Positions 53,802 through 61,271 of a DNA stretch of 64,000 nucleotides are shown here, piece after piece. The notes under the pieces are model-generated. The model ran no database searches and was not told the origin of the DNA. It worked only from the letters and a program-made list of their open reading frames with translations. Made by a program: the position numbers and the translations under genes. How positions within the stretch are numbered: position 1 is the first letter of the stretch; the number at the start of each line of letters is the position of its first letter. Source of the stretch: Saprospiraceae bacterium UBA6168 (GTDB taxonomy: Bacteria > Bacteroidota > Bacteroidia > Chitinophagales > Saprospiraceae); assembly GCA_002435785.1 (NCBI GenBank), contig DIUC01000057.1:18109-82108 (forward strand). Reading direction: 5' to 3'.

Positions 53802-55760
53802 ATGATTCGTTTTTTGATATTCCTATTCCTGTCGTGCTACTGCGGTGCCGCATTTGCCCAAAACAAAATCACTACCACCAAGACCGCCAACGACAAGCTG
53901 AAAACCATGTACGAGCGCGCAGTACGCATCGCCAGCCTTGGGCAGTTCGACGATGCTATTGAAGACCTGGAAAAGGCGCTAAAAACAGACCCGAAATTCA
54001 TTGATGCACAAATAGAATGGGCCAATGTAAAATACCAGCAGGCGAAACTGGCCGAGGCAGAAGCCGGCTACCAAAAAGCGCTCGCCCTGGATTCCATGTA
54101 CGAGCCAAATCTTTATTACAGCCTTGCTAACGTGCAGTTCGATCAACGGAAGTACAGTGATTCGGCAGCCAATTTTGATTATTTCCTCAAGAACGCCCCC
54201 AAGATTAGCCCCAAGCGAAAAGCCAACGCCGAAAAATACCTTGCCAACGTAAAATTCGCTGCCGAAGCCACCAAGAACCCCGTCCCTTACGAACCCAAAA
54301 ACCTCGGCCCCAACATCAACACGCCCGAATCCGAATACCTGCCAAGCCTGACAGCCGACGGCGAGGTGCTGATTTACACTGCCGTGCGGAGGGGGCAAGA
54401 AGATTTCTACAAAAGCGAAAAAGTCAATGGCGAATGGCAGCCCGGGCGGCCCATCGAAGCCGTCAACACCCCAAATAACGAAGGCGCACAGAGCATCAGC
54501 GGTGATGGCAAGTTCCTCATCTTCACCGCCTGCAACCGCCAAGATGGCCTTGGCGGTTGCGACCTGTATTTTTCGGAACTGAAGAACGGCAAATGGACAC
54601 CTGTGCGCAACCTCGGCGCTCCCGTCAACTCACCCGGCTGGGAGTCCCAGCCGAGCCTTTCCGGCGATGGCAGGACACTGTTCTTTACTTCGGAACGAAA
54701 AGGCGGCCAAGGTGGCAAGGACATTTGGCTGAGCCAGCGCCTGCCCAATGGAAAATGGGACACCCCAATCAACGTCGGTGCACCCGTGAATACGCCAGCC
54801 GACGACCAATCCCCCTTTATCCATGCCGATGGACAGACGCTGTACTTCATGTCGAATGGCCTGGCGGGCATGGGCGGCTTTGACCTCTACCTTTCCCGCA
54901 AACAAAAAGACGGTACTTGGGGCGAGCCGCAAAACCTCGGCTACCCCATCAATACGGAAGGAAACGAGGGGGCGCTGACCGTGAGCTTGGATGGCAAAAC
55001 TGCATACTTCGCCACCGACAGGCTCAATGTGCAAAAGGGGGCTTCCGCTTTTGACAACCCACAGGGCAAGGGCACGACGGACATCTACAGCTTCGAGCTT
55101 TCGGCGGCAGCACGACCCATGCCGGTCACTTATGTCCAAGCAACGGTAATAGATGCCGTTACTCAAAAACCGCTCATAGCCAAGGTGGAGTTCTTGGAAC
55201 TGGGGTCTGGGAAAACCCATGCCGCTGCCTTCACGGAAGCCGACGGGAAATTCCTCGTCACGCTGCCCGCTGGGAGCAATTACGCCCTCAATGTTTCCAA
55301 GGAAAAATACCTGTTTTATTCCGAAAACTTCGCCCTCGACCAGCCGGGCACATTGGACAAGCCTTATAATTTAAATATAGCACTGCAACCCATCGCCGGT
55401 GGAACGGATGGAACGGCATCCAAGCCAATTGTGCTGAAAAACGTCTTCTTTGAAACGGGTTCGGCGGCGCTCCGCAAAGAAAGCCTCAATGAACTGGCTC
55501 GGCTGAAAACGCTCTTGGACGAAAACCCGACGCTGAAAATCCAAATCAACGGCCATACCGACAATGTAGGCTCAGAGGCCGACAACCTCGCCCTCTCCAA
55601 TGGCCGGGCAAAGGCGGTTTACGATTATTTGACCCAAAGCGGCATTGACGCCAACCGCCTGAAATACAAGGGATTCGGGGAGGCTGTGCCTGCTGCCAGC
55701 AATGAAACGGAGGAGGGGAAAAGGCAGAACCGCAGGACGGAATACATGATAGTGGAGTAA
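53802..55760 (+). CDS. TPR / PD40-propeller / OmpA protein with PorE architecture
   Basis: 652 residues. Signal peptide about 1-21 (cleaved near AAFAQ). TPRs follow (about 35-145: YERAVRIASLGQFDDAIEDL; YQQAKLAEAEAGYQKALAL). A PD40 propeller (about 165-425) shows SLSGDGRTLFFTSERKGGQG and FIHADGQTLYFMSNGLAGMG. A carboxypeptidase-regulatory-like fold lies at about 440-525, and the OmpA C-terminal domain at about 540-650 (NGHTDNVGSEADNLALSNGR, NRRTEYMIV). The order TPR-propeller-CRD-OmpA is exactly that described for PorE of the type IX secretion system, so this may be PorE or a paralogue. The 204 bases of upstream in-frame sequence are excluded because they hold the terminator. A LytS-type kinase gene follows. 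Confidence 0.88.
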   Translation: MIRFLIFLFLSCYCGAAFAQNKITTTKTANDKLKTMYERAVRIASLGQFDDAIEDLEKALKTDPKFIDAQIEWANVKYQQAKLAEAEAGYQKALALDSMYEPNLYYSLANVQFDQRKYSDSAANFDYFLKNAPKISPKRKANAEKYLANVKFAAEATKNPVPYEPKNLGPNINTPESEYLPSLTADGEVLIYTAVRRGQEDFYKSEKVNGEWQPGRPIEAVNTPNNEGAQSISGDGKFLIFTACNRQDGLGGCDLYFSELKNGKWTPVRNLGAPVNSPGWESQPSLSGDGRTLFFTSERKGGQGGKDIWLSQRLPNGKWDTPINVGAPVNTPADDQSPFIHADGQTLYFMSNGLAGMGGFDLYLSRKQKDGTWGEPQNLGYPINTEGNEGALTVSLDGKTAYFATDRLNVQKGASAFDNPQGKGTTDIYSFELSAAARPMPVTYVQATVIDAVTQKPLIAKVEFLELGSGKTHAAAFTEADGKFLVTLPAGSNYALNVSKEKYLFYSENFALDQPGTLDKPYNLNIALQPIAGGTDGTASKPIVLKNVFFETGSAALRKESLNELARLKTLLDENPTLKIQINGHTDNVGSEADNLALSNGRAKAVYDYLTQSGIDANRLKYKGFGEAVPAASNETEEGKRQNRRTEYMIVE

Positions 55761-55929
55761 CATCTTCAGAGGTATGGTCCACCTCAAGGCCCCTTCACTA
55801 CACCATTATCGGCGAGCCTACCCGATTGGACTGATGCTCCTCGTCCTCGTTATCATTCTATGCTTGTTGGCCGTGGCCGGAGAAGTGGAAAATGGCGCAA
55901 TCAAATCAAACCTGAAAATCCAAATCGCC

Positions 55930-55937
55930 TACCTTTG
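55930..55937 (+). promoter_or_regulatory. -7 box directly before the kinase ATG
   Basis: TACCTTTG lies 4 bases before the ATG at 55942. If used, the kinase mRNA would begin at or inside the start codon. No -33 TTG at the expected distance. Confidence 0.35.
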
Positions 55938-55941
55938 CCGA

Positions 55942-56973
55942 ATGGAACAACAACCGCAAGCCATACCCGAAACGCTGCCTGTTAACGCAATAGTTTTCCA
56001 TGCGGGCTTCTGGCTGATGTACTGGATTTTCGCCAGTATGCAGGACGTGGTGTTCATCTCGCAGTTCAAGGACACTTTCAACCTGCCCACTGTGCTCGGT
56101 TCCATGGGCGTGGTCTATTTCAACTACTACTACTGGATACCGAAATACCTCATCAAGCAGCGGAGGGCAGTGCTTTATATCGTCAGCATTTTTTCCATCA
56201 TCTTGCTGAATTCTTGGTTGGTCAATGTCTTTCTGCGGGTTTTCGTCTCGCCAAAGGACTACTACTATTCTTGGGAAGGCACCTTCACCCTGTCAGTGGA
56301 CACGGTGGTACTCGTGGCGTTCACCACCGCCTTCAAGTTCATCCAACAGTGGCACGAGCGCAACAACTACGCTGTACAGTTGGAGAAAAAAAACCTCGAA
56401 AGCGAGCTGGAAATGCTCAAGTCGCAAATCAACCCGCACTTCATTTTCAACACCCTCAACACGATTTACTTCCTCATGGAGCAAAAAGAGGACGAGCGGG
56501 CCAAGGAGGCACTGCTCAAGTTCTCCGACACCCTGAGCCACCAGCTCTACGACTACAACAAGGACTGGATTGACCTCGACAAGGAAGTGGATTACCTCCA
56601 AAACTACATTGAGCTCCAGCGCCTTCGGCATGACGAGGAGCTGCTCGACCTCACCTGCGAACTGCCAGACCACGTCAATGGCCACGTGATTGCGCCCATG
56701 CTGCTCATTCCATTCGTGGAAAATGCCTTTAAATACAGTTCCAATTCGTCGGGCTACCGGGTGGGCGTTCACCTTGAGGTAAAGGACGGCGTACTGGATT
56801 TCACTACTGAAAACACCATCAACCAAAACAGCATCCGGCAAGACCGGGTGGGCGGCATTGGCCTCAAAAACGTGCAGCGCCGCCTTGCCCTCACATACCC
56901 TGATAGCCACGAGCTAACCATCGAGGATGATGGCGATATTTATAAATCACACCTTAAAATCAAGTTGAAATGA
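55942..56973 (+). CDS. LytS-type sensor histidine kinase
   Basis: Inner-membrane kinase of the His_kinase (PF06580) group, 343 residues. Four transmembrane helices (about 16-34, 47-62, 74-92, 115-132), a short coiled coil, then the phosphoacceptor motif NPHFIFNTLN (near 165-174), the N box LLIPFVENAFKY (near 253-264) and the G box GGIGLKNVQRRL (near 303-314). It would phosphorylate the LytTR regulator encoded next. The frame is open back to 55774 and an upstream start would add 56 residues including one more hydrophobic segment; the ATG at 55942 fits family length better, but the start is uncertain. The signal sensed is unknown. Confidence 0.9.
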   Translation: MEQQPQAIPETLPVNAIVFHAGFWLMYWIFASMQDVVFISQFKDTFNLPTVLGSMGVVYFNYYYWIPKYLIKQRRAVLYIVSIFSIILLNSWLVNVFLRVFVSPKDYYYSWEGTFTLSVDTVVLVAFTTAFKFIQQWHERNNYAVQLEKKNLESELEMLKSQINPHFIFNTLNTIYFLMEQKEDERAKEALLKFSDTLSHQLYDYNKDWIDLDKEVDYLQNYIELQRLRHDEELLDLTCELPDHVNGHVIAPMLLIPFVENAFKYSSNSSGYRVGVHLEVKDGVLDFTTENTINQNSIRQDRVGGIGLKNVQRRLALTYPDSHELTIEDDGDIYKSHLKIKLK

Positions 56974-56980
56974 CCGATAG

Positions 56981-57050
56981 GGGTTTAGGGAGTTTAGAAG
57001 GTTTAGAAGGGTTAGTTGGCCTATCTAAACCTTCTAAACCCTCTCAACCC
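56981..57050 (+). repeat. inverted-repeat cassette, kinase-regulator junction (GGTTTAGAAGG family)
   Basis: GTTTAGAAGGTTTAGA at 56992-57007 pairs perfectly with 57024-57039; the arms extend outwards with a few mismatches to 56981 and about 57050. The 5' arm starts 8 bases after the kinase stop. G-free CTCAACC words lead to the regulator ATG at 57067. Confidence 0.88.
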
Positions 57051-57066
57051 TCTCAACCAAAATGAC

Positions 57067-57804
57067 ATGACCATAAAATGCCTCGTTGTGGACGATGAAC
57101 CGGTTGCCCGGAAAGGAATAGCAGGTTATGTGCAGCAAGTACCTTTTTTATCCTTGGAAGGCACTTGCAAGAGTGCCGTGGAGGCCAACGAAGTGGTCCA
57201 CCGGGAGAAGATTGACCTCCTCTTCCTCGACATCCAAATGCCTGACCTTACGGGGATAGAGTTCATGCGCTCGCTGGAAAACCCACCCGCCGTCATCTTC
57301 ACCACCGCCTACCGTGACTATGCTATTGAGGGCTTTGAACTGAACGCACTGGATTACCTCGTGAAGCCCATCTCGTTCCAGCGCTTCCTCAAGGCGGCCA
57401 ACAAGGCACAGTCCTTCTTCGAGATGCAGCGGCAAAACCTCGCCAAGCCCACCGAACCGCCAGCCGCCAGCCCTGAGTTTTTTTTCATCAAAAGCGATGG
57501 CCAGTTCATCAAAATCAAGCTCGCCGACGTGCTGTACTTTGAAAGTGAAAAGGACTACGTCTTCATCCATACCGAGCAAAAACGCTACCTCACACTGCTC
57601 TCGCTCAAGCAATTGGAAAAGGAACTCCCCCCGGAACGCTTCCTGCGGGTACACCGCTCCTACCTCGTTTCCCTCGAAAAAGTTGAATTGGTAGATGGCA
57701 GCAACCTCGTCATCAAGGGCAAGCATATTCCTGTGAGCCGCAGCTTGCAGGACACGATTTTCAATACGCTGATTGCAGGACGGCTTTGGAAACGGGAGCT
57801 TTGA
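57067..57804 (+). CDS. LytTR-family response regulator
   Basis: 245 residues. The receiver domain (about 1-120) has the acidic pair in LVVDDEP (near 9-10), the phosphoacceptor Asp in LFLDIQMPDLTG (near 54) and the lysine in YLVKPISFQRF (near 100). A LytTR DNA-binding domain follows (about 135-240), with DVLYFESEKDYVFIHT and FLRVHRSYLVSLEKVE. Cognate partner of the upstream LytS-type kinase. Of two ATGs 5 bases apart at the end of the leader, only 57067 is in frame. Targets unknown; LytTR regulators often control envelope or polysaccharide genes. Confidence 0.95.
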   Translation: MTIKCLVVDDEPVARKGIAGYVQQVPFLSLEGTCKSAVEANEVVHREKIDLLFLDIQMPDLTGIEFMRSLENPPAVIFTTAYRDYAIEGFELNALDYLVKPISFQRFLKAANKAQSFFEMQRQNLAKPTEPPAASPEFFFIKSDGQFIKIKLADVLYFESEKDYVFIHTEQKRYLTLLSLKQLEKELPPERFLRVHRSYLVSLEKVELVDGSNLVIKGKHIPVSRSLQDTIFNTLIAGRLWKREL

Positions 57805-57806
57805 GC

Positions 57807-57868
57807 GATTACGGATAGCGGAATGAAGGATACGGTAAACCCTAATCTGAAATCCAAAATCCGTAATC
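57807..57868 (+). repeat. short inverted repeat, regulator-GPx junction
   Basis: GATTACGGAT (57807-57816, 2 bases after the regulator stop) is perfectly complementary to 57859-57868, which belongs to a run of G-poor words (AATCCAAAATCCGTAATCCG). Its 5' arm sits after a stop codon like the longer cassettes; a -7 box at 57880 separates it from the next gene. Confidence 0.75.
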
Positions 57869-57879
57869 CGAAATCTTCC

Positions 57880-57887
57880 TACCTTTG
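57880..57887 (+). promoter_or_regulatory. -7 box for the GPx-like gene
   Basis: TACCTTTG, a TAnnTTTG match, lies 28 bases before the proposed GTG start at 57916. Confidence 0.5.
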
Positions 57888-57915
57888 GCCGTTCCGAATT
57901 AAAGAAAAACAATTT

Positions 57916-58386
57916 GTGAACACGATTCATACATTCAAGGTAGAAGGAATAGCGGGGGGAACGATAGATTTTGCTGCCTTTGCGGGCAAAAAAATCTTGG
58001 TCGTAAATGTTGCTTCGGAATGTGGTTACACGCCACAATACCAGCAATTGCAAGAACTGCACGAGGAGTTTGGAGATAAATTAACGATAGTGGGCTTTCC
58101 TGCCAACAATTTTGGCGGGCAAGAGCCGGGTTCAAACCACGAAATTCAGGCATTTTGCACCCGGCGGTTCGGCGTCACTTTTCCGCTTTCAGCGAAAATA
58201 GATGTCACGGCCCACCCAGTTTACCAATGGCTCACGCAAAAGGCGCTCAATGGCGTCCAGGACAGCCAAGTAACCTGGAATTTTCAAAAATACGCCCTTG
58301 ACGAACAGGGCCGCCTCGTCCATGTTTTCCCACCTGCTTCCAGTCCCCTTGATGATGAAATTTTGGAATGGTTGAAAGGGTATTAG
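57916..58386 (+). CDS. glutathione peroxidase-like thiol peroxidase
   Basis: Reduces peroxides using thiols, most likely thioredoxin. 156 residues. Conserved GPx signatures: KILVVNVASECGYTPQYQQL with the peroxidatic Cys (near 35), LTIVGFPANNFGGQEPG with the catalytic Gln (near 62-78) and VTWNFQKYALDEQG with Trp/Asn (near 120-133). Cysteine replaces selenocysteine, as usual in bacteria. I choose the GTG at 57916, which gives MNTIHTFKV and lies 28 bases after a -7 box; a longer frame from 57823 would span that box. The final codons GGG-TAT-TAG are part of the inverted repeat that follows. Confidence 0.92.
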   Translation: MNTIHTFKVEGIAGGTIDFAAFAGKKILVVNVASECGYTPQYQQLQELHEEFGDKLTIVGFPANNFGGQEPGSNHEIQAFCTRRFGVTFPLSAKIDVTAHPVYQWLTQKALNGVQDSQVTWNFQKYALDEQGRLVHVFPPASSPLDDEILEWLKGY

Positions 58387-58469
58387 GTATTGGAAATTAG
58401 GTATTGATGAAGTGCCTAATACCAACTACCCAATACCCAATACCCAATACCCAATACCCAATACCCAAT
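58378..58469 (+). repeat. inverted repeat with six ACCCAAT heptamers, GPx-holB junction (GGTATTAGG family)
   Basis: GGGTATTAGGTATTGG at 58378-58393 contains the GPx stop (58384-58386) and is complementary, with one mismatch, to CCAATACCC-type words downstream. Six perfect heptamers ACCCAAT occupy 58428-58469 and end at the base directly before the holB ATG (58470). Confidence 0.93.
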
Positions 58470-59573
58470 ATGCAGTTCAAAAACGTCATCGGCCAACTCC
58501 CCGCCAAGTCCCTCCTCCGGGGCATGGCGGACAGCGAGCGCATCCCGCACGCCCTGATTCTATTGGGCGCACCGGGCAGTGGGGATTTGGCGCTGGCAGT
58601 GGCATTTGCACAGTACGTTTTGTGCCAAAACAAACAGGACGGCGACGCCTGCGGGCAGTGCAACCAGTGCAGCAAGGTGGAAAAGCTCGTCCACCCCGAC
58701 CTGCACTTCTCGTTCCCGACCGTCGGTGCCAACGTCACCAGTGATGCACACCTGACGGACTGGCGGAAGGCGCTGGCGGAAAACCCCTACTTAGACGTGA
58801 ACCAGTGGCTGCAGCGCATCGGCGCAGAGAACAAGCAGGGCAACATCAACAAGGATGAGTGCGTAGGTATCATCCGAAAGTTGAGCCTGAAAGCCTTCGA
58901 GGGCAGCTACAAAATCCTCGTGATGTGGCTGCCAGAATATCTCGGAAAGGAGGGAAACCGACTATTGAAGCTCATCGAAGAGCCGCCCGATGACACACTG
59001 ATTATCCTCGTTGCGGAAAATCAGGAGTTGATTTTGAACACTATCCTCTCCCGTTGCCAACTCGTGAAGGTCAATCGCTTGAGCGACGAGGAAGTGCAAG
59101 CAGGACTTGTCAGCTTGAAAGGACTGCCTTCGGAAAAAGCACGCTCGATAGCCCATTTGGCCGCAGGCAATTTCAACGAAGCCCTGAACATTGCGGCGCA
59201 GCCGCTCAAGGACAACTCCAACCTGTTCCTCGATTGGCTGCGCAAATGCTACCAAGGCAATGGCGCTGAAATAGTCGTATGGACGGAAACTTTTGCCGAC
59301 CTTGGCCGTGAAAACCAAAAACAATTTTTGCAGTACGCCCTGCATTTCATGCGGGAGTACATGCTCCTTAAAACCACCGGCAACGACCAAGTGAGGCTGC
59401 TGCCGGAAGAACTTAAAACCGCCCAAAACCTGAGCAAAATCATCGGGTTTGGGCAAATCGAGCGCATCACCAAGCTCTTCAACGATTGTTCGTTCCACAT
59501 CGAACGGAACGCCAACCAGAAGCTGCTTTTTTTGGATGCCTCTATACAGTTGAATAAGATTTTGAGGGCATGA
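58470..59573 (+). CDS. holB: DNA polymerase III subunit delta'
   Basis: Clamp-loader subunit. 367 residues. AAA+-like N-terminal domain: GQLPAKSLLRGMADSERIPH, a degenerate P-loop GAPGSGDLA lacking the Lys-Ser/Thr (normal for delta'), a zinc-binding cluster with four Cys (about 52-67: C..........CGQCNQC), and KLIEEPPDDTLIILVAENQE followed by TILSRCQLVKV (near 195-205), the SRC motif. The ATG at 58470 directly follows a heptanucleotide repeat; an upstream in-frame ATG would translate the repeat (TQYPIPN heptads) and is unlikely. The next gene is ricT, the same neighbour as in Bacillus. Confidence 0.93.
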   Translation: MQFKNVIGQLPAKSLLRGMADSERIPHALILLGAPGSGDLALAVAFAQYVLCQNKQDGDACGQCNQCSKVEKLVHPDLHFSFPTVGANVTSDAHLTDWRKALAENPYLDVNQWLQRIGAENKQGNINKDECVGIIRKLSLKAFEGSYKILVMWLPEYLGKEGNRLLKLIEEPPDDTLIILVAENQELILNTILSRCQLVKVNRLSDEEVQAGLVSLKGLPSEKARSIAHLAAGNFNEALNIAAQPLKDNSNLFLDWLRKCYQGNGAEIVVWTETFADLGRENQKQFLQYALHFMREYMLLKTTGNDQVRLLPEELKTAQNLSKIIGFGQIERITKLFNDCSFHIERNANQKLLFLDASIQLNKILRA

Positions 59574-59621
59574 GAGTTTGAGGCAGCACGTGTCTCAAAC
59601 CCCCAAACCCTCAAACTCTCA
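59571..59621 (+). repeat. inverted-repeat cassette, holB-ricT junction
   Basis: TGAGAGTTTGAGG (59571-59583, whose first three bases are the holB stop) pairs perfectly with 59609-59621. The words continue as CTCAAACT repeats until 2-3 bases before the ricT ATG at 59642. Confidence 0.92.
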
Positions 59622-59641
59622 AACTCTCAAACTCTCAAATA

Positions 59642-61135
59642 ATGGCATGTGCAGGATGTACAGTAGGTTCTAAAGAAGCTGGCGCACCTTCGGGCTGCGG
59701 CAGCAAAGGCAGTTGCGCCTCCGGGAGTTGCAACCGCCTCAATACCTTCGACTGGCTCACCACGATGGAAATCGAGGACGTGGATCCGTTCCAAGTAGTG
59801 GAAGTCAGCTTCAAAAATGGCTCACGCAAGGCATTTTACTTCAACCAGCCTTATACCCGTGCCAGCACCGGCGACATGGTGGTGGTGGACACCCAAGCTG
59901 GCTGCGACGTGGGTCGCATCTCGCTCACCGGCGAGTTGGTGCGCCTCCAGATGCGCAAAAAGCGGGTACCAGCGGACGGCTATTTCCCCAAGGTAATTCG
60001 CAAGGCCAATGAGCGTGACCTCGAAAAATTGGACGAGGTGCGCAACCAAGAAAAAGAAACGATGATACGCGCCCGTGCCATCACCCGTACCCTCAACCTG
60101 AACATGAAAATTGGCGACGTAGAGTTTCAGGGCGATGGCAAAAAAGCCACGTTCTACTACACCGCCGATGGCCGGGTGGACTTTCGGGAGCTGATACGGC
60201 AGTTCGCACGGGACTTCAAGGTAAAAATCGAGATGCGGCAAATCGGTGCCCGGCAGGAAGCCTCCCGTGTGGGCGGCATAGGCCCCTGCGGGCGGGAACT
60301 TTGCTGCTCCACATGGCTCACCTCCTACCGCACCGTAGGCACGGCAGCCGCCCGCTATCAGAATCTTGCCATCAATCAGGCAAAACTATCCGGCCAGTGT
60401 GGCCGCCTCAAGTGCTGCCTCAACTACGAGTTGGACACCTATATGGAGGCACTCTCCAACTTCCCCGACGATGCCGACAAGCTCAAAACCAAAGAGGGCA
60501 TGGCGGTGCTGGTGAAGACCGATATTTTCAAAGGGCTGATGTACTACGGCTACGAAAAAGACCACGGGCGTGGCAGGCTCTATGCACTTGATTTGATACA
60601 AGTACGCTCGGTTCGGGAGAAAAACAAACAGGGCGAATTCCCTGACGACCTCGCAAACCTTGCCGTGGTAGCCGAAACCTCCAGTGTTGAGGACGAACCG
60701 GAGTTCAGCGCTGGCGACCTGACTGGCGTCGTGGAACTGCCAATGGATGAGCGCCGCAAGAAAAGCAAGAAAAAGAAAAAGCCCGGCGACCGTGGCGGCG
60801 ATGGCAGGCCCCGTGATACCCGTCCCGAAAACAAGGCGGGTGGTGGCGAAGGCCAACCCCCAGCGCGCAAAGAGGGCGGCGACCGGGACCGCAACCGGGA
60901 TAGGGGCCGTGACCGTGGCGACCGGCGACCCGGCGGCAATCCGCCGCAGGCCAAGTCGCAAGAACCAAGGCAACCCAGGTCCCCCGGCCAAGAGCCGCCA
61001 TCACAACCTGACGGCGAGCGCAAAGAAGGCGGCGGCGGTGGCCGCAACCGTGGAGGTCGTGGTGGCAAGAGCCGCCGTGGCGGACGAGGCGGCGGCGGTG
61101 GACGTGGTGGGAATCCGCCACCGAGCGGCGAGTAA
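59642..61135 (+). CDS. ricT: PSP1-domain protein RicT (YaaT) with cysteine-rich head and RGG tail
   Basis: 497 residues. The PSP1 core (about 40-330) includes YFPKVIRKANERDLEKLDEV, the cysteine motifs GPCGRELCCSTWL (near 215) and SGQCGRLKCCLNYE (near 252). In Bacillus, RicT with RicA and RicF forms an [4Fe-4S] complex that promotes RNase Y-dependent mRNA maturation. Two additions stand out: a Cys/Gly/Ser-rich head with six Cys in the first 31 residues, and a ~130-residue C-terminal tail of KKKKPGDRGGD, RDRNRDRGRDRGDRR and RGGRGG runs typical of RNA-binding disordered tails. It follows holB, a conserved neighbourhood. The RNA role here is inferred. Confidence 0.92.
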   Translation: MACAGCTVGSKEAGAPSGCGSKGSCASGSCNRLNTFDWLTTMEIEDVDPFQVVEVSFKNGSRKAFYFNQPYTRASTGDMVVVDTQAGCDVGRISLTGELVRLQMRKKRVPADGYFPKVIRKANERDLEKLDEVRNQEKETMIRARAITRTLNLNMKIGDVEFQGDGKKATFYYTADGRVDFRELIRQFARDFKVKIEMRQIGARQEASRVGGIGPCGRELCCSTWLTSYRTVGTAAARYQNLAINQAKLSGQCGRLKCCLNYELDTYMEALSNFPDDADKLKTKEGMAVLVKTDIFKGLMYYGYEKDHGRGRLYALDLIQVRSVREKNKQGEFPDDLANLAVVAETSSVEDEPEFSAGDLTGVVELPMDERRKKSKKKKKPGDRGGDGRPRDTRPENKAGGGEGQPPARKEGGDRDRNRDRGRDRGDRRPGGNPPQAKSQEPRQPRSPGQEPPSQPDGERKEGGGGGRNRGGRGGKSRRGGRGGGGGRGGNPPPSGE

Positions 61136-61221
61136 GGGATTGGAAAGCCCGATAGATAGGGATTTCTAAGCCCGGCTAACCCGTTCAGGCTTAGAAATCC
61201 CTATCGGGCTTTCCAATCCTT
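61134..61221 (+). repeat. inverted-repeat cassette, ricT-lpdA junction
   Basis: The 5' arm 61134-61172 overlaps the ricT TAA. The 3' arm 61188-61221 is its reverse complement except for a G and an ATAG insertion in the 5' arm. The stem is about 34 bp and GC-richer than the others (AAAGCCCGATAG), so it may also end transcription. A G-poor leader follows to the lpdA ATG. Confidence 0.92.
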
Positions 61222-61271
61222 CACTTGACACCCCAACAATCGAGCAATACAGCAATCAAACAATCCAAATC

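Noticed and set aside
55774..55941. Longer kinase reading frame with an extra hydrophobic segment
   Set aside because: The extension contains the -7 box and does not fit the four-helix layout of the family; not fully excluded.
58404..58469. Upstream ATG for holB adding TQYPIPN heptads
   Set aside because: The added residues are translated repeat DNA and the family start is the ATG at 58470; kept only as a possibility if repeat number changes.
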